DNA of 11,457 nucleotides from contig CABQIF010000070.1 of assembly GCA_902464115.1 (NCBI GenBank), positions 1 to 11,457 of the forward strand, in the 5' to 3' direction. Every line of letters begins with the position of its first letter. Within the stretch, counting starts at the first letter, position 1. The translations under genes were made by a program, and so were the position numbers. A model generated the notes under the pieces. That model saw only the letters and a program-made list of their open reading frames with translations, made no database searches and was not told the origin of the DNA. Positions 6,944-11,457 of the stretch are shown one piece after another. The DNA is from an uncultured Ruminococcus sp. (lineage in GTDB: Bacteria > Bacillota > Clostridia > Oscillospirales > Ruminococcaceae).

Positions 6944-7570
6944 ATGGCATTACACATTGTAACACATCCGCTGGTGCAGCACAAACTTTCTCTGATGCGG
7001 AATAAGGGCACTGGCGTAAAGGAATTTCGGGAACTGACAGAAGAAACTGCAATGCTGATCTGCTATGAAGCAATGCGGGATCTGCCGCTCAAGACGGTAA
7101 AGCTGGAAACCCCACAGGGCTGGTCGGAAACCAAGATCATTTCTGGTAAGAAGCTGGCATTTGTACCGATTCTGCGGGCTGGTCTGGGACTGATCGAGGG
7201 CGTAACCTCTTTGATTCCGGCTGCAAAAATTGGACACATCGGTATTTTCTGCGAACCGGGCACACATGATGCTGTAAAGTATTATTCTAAGATGCCAGAC
7301 GACATTCAGGAACGGGAAGTGGTTGTAATTGATGCGATGCTGGCAACTGGCAGCTCTGCAATTGCAGCCATTAAAGACCTGAAGGATATGGGCGTAAAGA
7401 ACATCAAGTTCTTATGTATCCTGTGCAGTCCGGAAGGCAAGAATGCTCTGGAAGCAGCACATCCGGATGTTGACATTTTCTGTGCTGGCATGGATGAAGG
7501 CTTGAACGAAGATGGTTATATTGTTCCGGGTCTGGGCGATGCTGGCGACCGGATGTTTGGTACAAAGTAA
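6944..7570 (+). CDS. upp: Uracil phosphoribosyltransferase
   Basis: Salvages uracil: uracil plus PRPP gives UMP and diphosphate, in the cytosol. The 208 residues match the bacterial Upp length. MALHIVTHPLVQHKLSLMRNK (1-21), FVPILRAGLGLIEG (73-86) and the C-terminal LNEDGYIVPGLGDAGDRMFGTK (187-208), which binds uracil, are almost textbook. The PRPP loop reads IDAMLATGSSA (129-139) where DPMLATGGSA is usual, a P-to-A and a G-to-S change. ATG 6944 follows AGGAGG (6928-6933). It is cotranscribed with rpiB and ended by a strong terminator 20 bases later. No PyrR-type attenuator precedes it. Confidence 0.97.
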   Translation: MALHIVTHPLVQHKLSLMRNKGTGVKEFRELTEETAMLICYEAMRDLPLKTVKLETPQGWSETKIISGKKLAFVPILRAGLGLIEGVTSLIPAAKIGHIGIFCEPGTHDAVKYYSKMPDDIQEREVVVIDAMLATGSSAIAAIKDLKDMGVKNIKFLCILCSPEGKNALEAAHPDVDIFCAGMDEGLNEDGYIVPGLGDAGDRMFGTK

Positions 7571-7592
7571 GCAACTTTTTTGAAAAAATGAG

Positions 7593-7629
7593 AAACTGCC
7601 TTGCCGATTTTTGCGGCAGGGCAGTTTTT
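7593..7629 (+). terminator. Strong intrinsic terminator of rpiB-upp
   Basis: AAACTGCCTTGCCG (7593-7606) pairs with CGGCAGGGCAGTTT (7614-7627) through 14 pairs, one of them G-T, around a seven-base loop, and the stem runs into TTTTT (7625-7629). It is a textbook factor-independent terminator starting 22 bases after the upp stop. Confidence 0.95.
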
Positions 7630-7654
7630 GTAGAAAGTGGGGGATGGGAACGAG

Positions 7655-8395
7655 ATGTCTTTTTTTACGGCACAAGAACAAATGCCGGCAGGCAATGGGT
7701 TTGCCTTGTTTCATGGACAGCATGTTGCCATTCTGCTGCTGATTGGTGGAGTGTTGGCGTGCAGTGTCTGGCGGTATCGCAAGAGTGTGCATCAGAATGC
7801 TTGGCGGTGGGGCATTGTCATGACGCTTTGTTTGCTGGAGATCTTGAAACAAGTCGTACTGCTGACCACGCATCAATTCGGGAAACAATATCTGCCGTTT
7901 GACCTCTGCGGCATTTCGATTTTGTTCTGTCTGTTGGAAATCTGGAAACCGTGTGCCTATTTCGGAGAGTTGCTGTATAGCTTGTCTTTGCCCGGAACAT
8001 TGCTGGCACTGTTTTTCCCGAACTGGAATCGGCTGCCACTGTGGAACTTTTTCTGTATCCATAGTTTTTTGTTTCATACGCTGCTGCTATTGCTGCCTGT
8101 GTTGCTGTTGGCGGACGGAACGCTGCAACCAAATTGGAAACGACTGCCGTTATCGTTTCTGACATTGGCAGGGTGTAGCGTGGTGGTCGCATGGCTGAAC
8201 CGACTGTGGGGGACAAACTTTTTCTTTCTCTCGCAGCCGTCAAAAGGTTCTCCGCTGGTCTGGTTTGCGGATTGGTTCGGAGCATCACTTTATTGGATTG
8301 GATTTCCCATTTTAATTGTCATCATCTGGGTGCTGTTGTATGTACCCATTGAAATATTTCAATATAGAAAACAGAAAAGCAGGAGTTGTTCGTAA
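7655..8395 (+). CDS. YwaF/TMEM164-family integral membrane protein
   Basis: A 246-residue membrane protein with six or seven hydrophobic segments: roughly 23-39, 53-71, 82-96, 103-121, 132-153, 166-181 and 213-233. The pattern FHGQH (19-23) before the first helix, IHSFLFH (135-141) and WGTNFFFL...SKG (185-198) match the bacterial YwaF/TIGR02206 proteins, related to eukaryotic TMEM164. TMEM164 has been described as a lipid acyltransferase; the bacterial function is unknown, so only a lipid-related role could be guessed. ATG 7655 is preferred, with the G-rich stretch GGGGGATGGGA (7639-7649) upstream; GTG 7637 has no RBS. It appears monocistronic, and no clear promoter is seen in the 84 bases after upp, so readthrough or a weak promoter is possible. 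Its stop codon lies inside the shared terminator hairpin. Confidence 0.8.
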   Translation: MSFFTAQEQMPAGNGFALFHGQHVAILLLIGGVLACSVWRYRKSVHQNAWRWGIVMTLCLLEILKQVVLLTTHQFGKQYLPFDLCGISILFCLLEIWKPCAYFGELLYSLSLPGTLLALFFPNWNRLPLWNFFCIHSFLFHTLLLLLPVLLLADGTLQPNWKRLPLSFLTLAGCSVVVAWLNRLWGTNFFFLSQPSKGSPLVWFADWFGASLYWIGFPILIVIIWVLLYVPIEIFQYRKQKSRSCS

Positions 8396-8418
8396 TCTTG
8401 AACCGCTCCTGCTTTTTT
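8375..8418. terminator. Bidirectional terminator between convergent genes
   Basis: AAAAGCAGGAG (8375-8385) pairs perfectly with CTCCTGCTTTT (8406-8416). The 20-base loop has an inner GTTC (8388-8391) with GAAC (8400-8403). TTTTTT follows on the plus strand and CTTTTCTG on the minus strand. The stem contains the end of the YwaF-like coding sequence. Confidence 0.9.
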
Positions 8419-8439
8419 ATTGGATTCGGAAAAATAACA

Positions 8440-8964
8440 TTAAAAGGTTTCGTATGTAACCGTTTCTGACAGTGGTTTCCGCAGTTCTTCGGTGTCATGC
8501 CGTTCCGGAGATTTCCACGCATCATCGGTGTAGCCCAGTGCTAAGATGTTGACGGGTCTGTAATTGTCCGGAATGTGGAATTCTTCCCGTGCAATTTCCG
8601 GCCAGAACCGACAAATCCAAAGAGAAGCAACGTCTTTTTCGGTTGCTGCCAGAATCATATGACTGGTTACGATGGTTGCATCAATATCCGCAATGTTGAA
8701 GTCATCGCCCTGTCTGACCCAGGCAGCATCCGGTTCGGTGCAGATGACCAGAACGGTTTGTGCGTTGTAGAACTTCGTAACCTTTTCCATTTTGGCAAGT
8801 CCCTCTTTGGAACGAATCACCAGAATATGTTGCGGTTGTTTGTTGACACCGGTCGGGGCAACTCTGCCAGCTTCAAGGATGTACTGCAAGGTTTCTTCTG
8901 GCACTTGCTGGTCATTAAAGTTCCGGCAGGAACAGCGTTTTTTTGCAAGTTCTAAAAATGACAT
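8440..8964 (-). CDS. Small nitroreductase-family FMN oxidoreductase
   Basis: A 174-residue cytosolic flavoprotein of the nitroreductase fold. These are usually homodimers that reduce nitro compounds, quinones or flavins with NAD(P)H; the true substrate cannot be told. Visible motifs are LAKKRCSCRNFND (6-18; R10, S12 and R14 position the FMN phosphate), the helix EETLQYILEAGRVAPTGVNKQP (23-44; N41-x-Q43-P44), and the dimer helix DIDATIVTSHMILAATEKDVASLW (93-116). The C-terminal PVNILALGYTDD (137-148) is also typical. The RBS AGGAGG lies 8 bases before the ATG. It is transcribed alone from a good promoter, towards the YwaF-like gene. It is shorter than classical NfsB (about 217), as in the compact clostridial type. 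Confidence 0.93.
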   Translation of the reverse strand: MSFLELAKKRCSCRNFNDQQVPEETLQYILEAGRVAPTGVNKQPQHILVIRSKEGLAKMEKVTKFYNAQTVLVICTEPDAAWVRQGDDFNIADIDATIVTSHMILAATEKDVASLWICRFWPEIAREEFHIPDNYRPVNILALGYTDDAWKSPERHDTEELRKPLSETVTYETF

Positions 8965-8999
8965 TGTAAAAACCTCCTGTAAATCATTTGGATGCCCTT

Positions 9000-9028
9000 A
9001 TTATAGCATAGCTTGTTTGGATTTTCAA
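9000..9028 (-). promoter_or_regulatory. Promoter of the nitroreductase gene
   Basis: On the minus strand, TTGAAA (9028-9023) and a perfect TATAAT (9005-9000) have a 17-bp spacer. Transcription would start near 8993, leaving a leader of about 29 bases that carries the AGGAGG. A 21-bp palindrome lies just upstream (9038-9058). Confidence 0.85.
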
Positions 9029-9037
9029 GTGTGAGAA

Positions 9038-9071
9038 TGTAAAATCTGGCATTTTACAAAAACGATTTGTA
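9038..9071. promoter_or_regulatory. Two overlapping palindromes, possible operator
   Basis: TGTAAAAT (9038-9045) and ATTTTACA (9051-9058) form a perfect 8-bp dyad with a 5-bp centre. TACAAA (9055-9060) and TTTGTA (9066-9071) form a second, overlapping 6-bp dyad, also with a 5-bp centre. They begin 10 bp upstream of the nitroreductase -35 box, where a regulator would bind. No known consensus is matched with confidence. Confidence 0.4.
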
Positions 9072-9113
9072 TACGGCTGTCATTTTCCGGTTATCCTATG
9101 AAAAACGCTCGAT

Positions 9114-9133
9114 TTTCAAGCAATTTCAAGCAA
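9114..9133 (+). repeat. Perfect tandem decamer
   Basis: TTTCAAGCAA occurs twice head to tail (9114-9123 and 9124-9133). The ten bases GATTTTCAAG at 9111-9120 also occur at 9020-9029, overlapping the nitroreductase -35 box. The 10-bp period would put both copies on one face of the helix, which fits a protein-binding site but does not prove one. Confidence 0.6.
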
Positions 9134-9204
9134 AAACAGCTGCAAAAACGGCAATCGTAAAAACTTAACAAACAATGTTAATCTATTCTGATCAGCTGTT
9201 TTTG
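9131..9204. repeat. 12-bp inverted repeat enclosing a 17-bp dyad
   Basis: CAAAAACAGCTG (9131-9142) is the exact reverse complement of CAGCTGTTTTTG (9193-9204), with 50 bp between. In the centre lies TTAACA-N5-TGTTAA (9165-9181), itself perfectly symmetric. The arrangement lies wholly upstream of the pstS promoter. It could be an operator array, a structured small RNA or the ends of a lost element; none of these is shown. Confidence 0.6.
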
Positions 9205-9208
9205 ATGT

Positions 9209-9263
9209 TTAACCTCGATTTAACATTCCCGTGGTGATACAATTTACAGGGGATTGCTATAAT
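9209..9263 (+). promoter_or_regulatory. Candidate Pho box and activator-dependent promoter of pstS
   Basis: TTAACC (9209-9214) and TTAACA (9220-9225) are repeated with exactly 11-bp spacing, and TTTACA follows at 9243-9248, about two more periods on. The PhoP regulator of Firmicutes binds such TTAACA-like direct repeats upstream of pst genes. The -10 box TATAAT (9258-9263) is perfect, but the sequence 17 bp upstream (TGATAC, 9235-9240) is no -35 box, which is what an activator-dependent promoter looks like. The start of transcription would be near 9270. Confidence 0.6.
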
Positions 9264-9336
9264 GAGAGTGTTCCGAAAGAAAAGAACAGAAATTTGAAAA
9301 ACACGTTTGCAGAAAATGAAATGGAGTGTATGAATC

Positions 9337-10218
9337 ATGATGAAAATGAACTGGAAAAAGACCGTTGGAATGTTGGCAGGAATGGCAGTGCTGGGAGCTG
9401 CTCTGACAGGCTGCGGCAATTCTGCCGGAGGTGCAACGGGTGCGATCAGCGTTGTTTCCAGAGAAGATGGCTCTGGTACACGGGGTGCATTTGTAGAACT
9501 GTGTGGAGTAGAAGATGCAGATGGAAATGATGCCACTGTTTCTTCCGCAGAAATCACCAACAGCACTGCTGTTATGATGCAGACCGTAGAGGGCAATGCT
9601 TCCGCAATTGGCTATATGTCTATGGGTTCTCTGGGCAAGAATGACAAAATTAAAGCTGTTCAGATTAACGGTGTGGATGCAACACCAGCAAATGTTTCCA
9701 ACGGCAGCTATGTGGTTTCCCGTCCATTTAACATCGTTACCAAGAGCGATGGTGTCAGCGATGCGGCACAGGATTTCATCAACTATATTTTGAGCGATGA
9801 AGGACAGGATATTGTCGAACAGGAAGATTTCATTAAAACAGATGCAACGGGTGCATATGAATCCAACGGTACGACTGGGAAAACCATTTCCGTTGCAGGT
9901 TCTTCTTCTGTAACACCGGTTATGCAGGTACTGGCAGAAAAGTATGAAGCAGTCAGCGGCAACAAGGTAGAAGTCAACCAGAGCGATTCTTCCACTGGCG
10001 TTTCCTCTGCAATTGATGGCACTTGTGATATTGGTATGGCATCCAGAGAACTGAAAGATTCAGAAACCTCGCAGGGTGTTGTTTCCACAGTCATTGCAGT
10101 CGATGGGATTGCAGTCATTGTCAACAGCGAAAACACTGTTACGAATCTGACATTGGATCAGGTTGGACAGATTTATAAGGGCGAACTGACAGAATGGTCA
10201 CAGGTGACAGCACAATAA
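9337..10218 (+). CDS. pstS: Phosphate-binding lipoprotein PstS, circularly permuted
   Basis: The extracellular solute-binding protein of the Pst phosphate ABC importer. It has 293 residues: a signal peptide with lipobox LTGC (23-26), a short Gly/Ala linker, then two half-domains in the reverse of the usual order. Residues 37-176 match the second half of ordinary PstS: ISVVSREDGSGTRGAF (37-52), SAIGYMSMGSL (89-99), SRPFNIVTK (128-136), and FINYILSDEGQDIVEQEDFI (147-166). Residues 182-290 match the first half: ISVAGSSSVTPVMQVLAEKY (184-203), the SDSSTG phosphate loop (216-221), CDIGMASRELKDSE (230-243), and VSTVIAVDGIAVIVN (249-263). YKGELTEWSQV (280-290) closes this half. Both sets of phosphate ligands are present, so binding should be kept. 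ATG 9337 follows TGGAG by 10 bases; ATG 9340 is an alternative. It leads the pstSCA operon. Confidence 0.93.
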   Translation: MMKMNWKKTVGMLAGMAVLGAALTGCGNSAGGATGAISVVSREDGSGTRGAFVELCGVEDADGNDATVSSAEITNSTAVMMQTVEGNASAIGYMSMGSLGKNDKIKAVQINGVDATPANVSNGSYVVSRPFNIVTKSDGVSDAAQDFINYILSDEGQDIVEQEDFIKTDATGAYESNGTTGKTISVAGSSSVTPVMQVLAEKYEAVSGNKVEVNQSDSSTGVSSAIDGTCDIGMASRELKDSETSQGVVSTVIAVDGIAVIVNSENTVTNLTLDQVGQIYKGELTEWSQVTAQ

Positions 10219-10254
10219 GACGGCATCGAAACGGTTTTCTTCCGGCTGTCTTTT
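10218..10254 (+). terminator. Intercistronic hairpin between pstS and pstC
   Basis: AGACGGC (10218-10224) pairs with GCTGTCT (10245-10251, one G-T) and TTTT follows at 10251-10254, directly before the pstC RBS. An inner GAAA/TTTC helix is possible. It starts within the pstS stop codon. Such a weak terminator or mRNA-stabilising stem would let pstS be made in excess over the membrane subunits, as is usual for binding-protein operons. Confidence 0.6.
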
Positions 10255-10270
10255 AGGAGGAACGAAATAT

Positions 10271-11119
10271 ATGAAAAATGTAAAGGAAAACATCATGCGG
10301 TTTGTATTTATTTTGGCTGCGTGTGTTTCCATTGCTGCTGTTGCACTGATTTGCATCTTCTTGTTTGCAAACGGGATTCCGGCAATTGCAAAAATTGGTC
10401 CATTGAAATTCTTGGGCGGAACAACTTGGAATCCGAATCAAGAGATTTTCGGGATTTTCCCGATGATCATCGGCAGTATTTATGCAACTGCCATTGCCAT
10501 GATTGTTGGCGTACCGATTGGGCTGCTGACCTCTGTTTTTCTGGCAAGATTCTGTCCTGAAAAGCTGTATAAAATCTTGAAGCCAGCGGTTTCCCTGCTG
10601 GCAGGTATTCCTTCCATTGTGTATGGCTTCTTTGGCTTGGTGGTCATGGTGCCCATTATGCAGAATTTAACAGGCGTTTCCGGTAAGAATGTGCTGACTG
10701 CCGGAATCCTGCTGGGCTTTATGATTCTGCCAACCATCATTGAAGTTTCCGAAGCACAGATTCGGGCAGTCCCGAACAGCTATTATGAAGGCTCGCTGGC
10801 ATTGGGTGCAACGCATGAACGAAGCGTTTATTTTGCAATGCTGCCAGCAGCAAAATCCGGCATTATGGCAGGTGTCATTCTGGGTATCGGTCGTGCGATC
10901 GGGGAAACCATGGCGGTCGTTATGATTGCCGGAAATCAGGCAGTATTGCCGAAAAGTTTGATGTCCGGTGTCCGGACAATGACCGCAAATATTGTCTTGG
11001 AAATGGGCTATGCAACCGACTTGCACCGGGAAGCCTTGATTGCAACCGGCGTGGTATTGTTTGTGTTCATTCTGGTCATCAATGTTTGCTTCTCGTTGGT
11101 AAAGAAAGGAAGGGATTGA
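10271..11119 (+). CDS. pstC: Phosphate ABC transporter permease PstC
   Basis: Inner-membrane permease subunit that pairs with PstA to form the phosphate channel. It has 282 residues and about six membrane segments: roughly 9-33, 62-92, 107-130, 142-158, 196-221 and 255-277. The ABC-coupling EAA loop runs from YYEGSLALGATHERSVYFAMLPAAKSG (171-197) into GVILGIGRAIGETMAV (201-216), a PstC hallmark; VPIGLLTSVFLARF (81-94) and LAGIPSIVYGFFGL (110-123) are also typical. The RBS TAGGAGG lies 9 bases before ATG 10271. It follows pstS by 52 bases and precedes pstA by a single base, so pstC and pstA are probably translationally coupled. Confidence 0.96.
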   Translation: MKNVKENIMRFVFILAACVSIAAVALICIFLFANGIPAIAKIGPLKFLGGTTWNPNQEIFGIFPMIIGSIYATAIAMIVGVPIGLLTSVFLARFCPEKLYKILKPAVSLLAGIPSIVYGFFGLVVMVPIMQNLTGVSGKNVLTAGILLGFMILPTIIEVSEAQIRAVPNSYYEGSLALGATHERSVYFAMLPAAKSGIMAGVILGIGRAIGETMAVVMIAGNQAVLPKSLMSGVRTMTANIVLEMGYATDLHREALIATGVVLFVFILVINVCFSLVKKGRD

Positions 11120-11120
11120 C

Positions 11121-11457
11121 ATGGCAGCTCCAAAAGTGGGAATCAACCAGCGTTCCTTCCAGCAGAAGTTGGCGGAATATCGTCATCAACCATTATCGCT
11201 GTTTCTGCTGATTGCAACATTATTGGCGGCAGTGATTACGGTTTTTATCCTATTTAGCTTGATTCTCTACATTTTAGTGAAAGGCATTCCGGCAATCCGT
11301 CCGGAGATGTTCGCATGGAAATATACCACCTCGAATAATTCCATGATGCCTTCCATTATTAACACATTGGAAATGGTCGTATTGACCTTGATTATGGCAG
11401 TGCCAGTTGGTGTCTGTTCTGCAATTTACCTCGTGGAATATGCAAAACGAGGCAACA
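11121..11457 (+). CDS. pstA: Phosphate ABC transporter permease PstA, 5' part
   Basis: The second permease subunit of the Pst importer, cut by the right edge after 112 codons. The N-terminus MAAPKVGINQ is followed by a charged stretch, a first membrane helix (about 25-53), the periplasmic segment VKGIPAIRPEMFAWKYTTSNNSMMPSI (53-79), and a second helix around LEMVVLTLIMAVPVGVCSAIYLVEYAKRG (83-111), all as in PstA. The start follows the pstC stop by one base, with AAAGGAAGGG as RBS. Gene order S-C-A suggests pstB, and perhaps phoU, further right. Confidence 0.93.
   Translation, partial: MAAPKVGINQRSFQQKLAEYRHQPLSLFLLIATLLAAVITVFILFSLILYILVKGIPAIRPEMFAWKYTTSNNSMMPSIINTLEMVVLTLIMAVPVGVCSAIYLVEYAKRGN

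Noticed and set aside
9077..9094. CTGTCAT-N4-CGGTTAT, resembling an E. coli PhoB box
   Set aside because: The second half matches only five of seven positions and it lies about 165 bp upstream of the pstS -10 box. The TTAACA repeats are a better candidate in a Firmicute.
9098..9160. A 20-codon frame encoding a basic Lys/Gln-rich peptide upstream of pstS
   Set aside because: No ribosome binding site precedes it, and its sequence is explained by the tandem decamer and A-rich DNA.
9165..9181. Rex-type redox operator
   Set aside because: TTAACA-N5-TGTTAA has the half-sites in the reverse orientation to the Rex consensus (TGTTAA..TTAACA).
9337..10218. pstS as a broken or frameshifted pseudogene
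   Set aside because: One uninterrupted frame with a signal peptide, RBS and both ligand-binding halves; the order is changed but nothing essential seems lost.

Overview
This window looks like ordinary chromosome from a Clostridia-class Firmicute, most likely a Ruminococcus-like member of the Oscillospiraceae. The evidence is the C-terminal dockerin of a cellulosome-type protein at the left edge, the strong AGGAGG-type ribosome binding sites, the S-box (SAM-I) control of metK, and the style of the Pst transporter. The species cannot be fixed from the sequence alone. No insertion sequence, phage gene, CRISPR array, tRNA or rRNA was seen.

Layout. (1) 1-219: the tail of a dockerin-bearing protein, closed by a strong terminator. 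(2) 351-1766: metK behind a near-perfect sigma-A promoter, a SAM-I riboswitch and an intrinsic terminator. (3) 1820-3103, minus strand: a lipoprotein of the glycosyl-hydrolase-like GHL10/DUF187 family, convergent with metK across a shared bidirectional terminator. (4) 3263-6335: a probable operon of fhs (formate-tetrahydrofolate ligase), a small DUF6440-like protein, tsaE and tsaB. The last three genes overlap, and tsaB uses a TTG start. (5) 6392-7629: an rpiB-upp operon with its own promoter and terminator. (6) 7655-8395: a YwaF/TMEM164-type membrane protein, convergent with (7) 8440-8964, minus strand, a small FMN nitroreductase; the two share a bidirectional terminator. (8) 9337 to the right edge: the phosphate-uptake genes pstS, pstC and pstA (pstA cut by the window).

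The metabolic themes are one-carbon and methyl supply (metK, fhs), tRNA t6A modification (tsaE, tsaB), pentose-phosphate and pyrimidine salvage (rpiB, upp) and high-affinity phosphate import (pst). Most of it is housekeeping.

The most unusual item is PstS. Its two halves are in the reverse order of the classical protein: the SREDGSGTRG lobe segment comes first, behind a lipoprotein signal, and the GSSSVTP segment comes last. It reads as a circularly permuted phosphate-binding protein with every ligand motif retained in one uninterrupted frame. The 372-bp region between the nitroreductase gene and pstS is also rich in structure: palindromes, a perfect tandem decamer, a 12-bp inverted repeat, and 11-bp-spaced TTAAC(A/C) repeats upstream of a good -10 box with no -35 box. 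That last arrangement suggests control by a PhoP-type activator.
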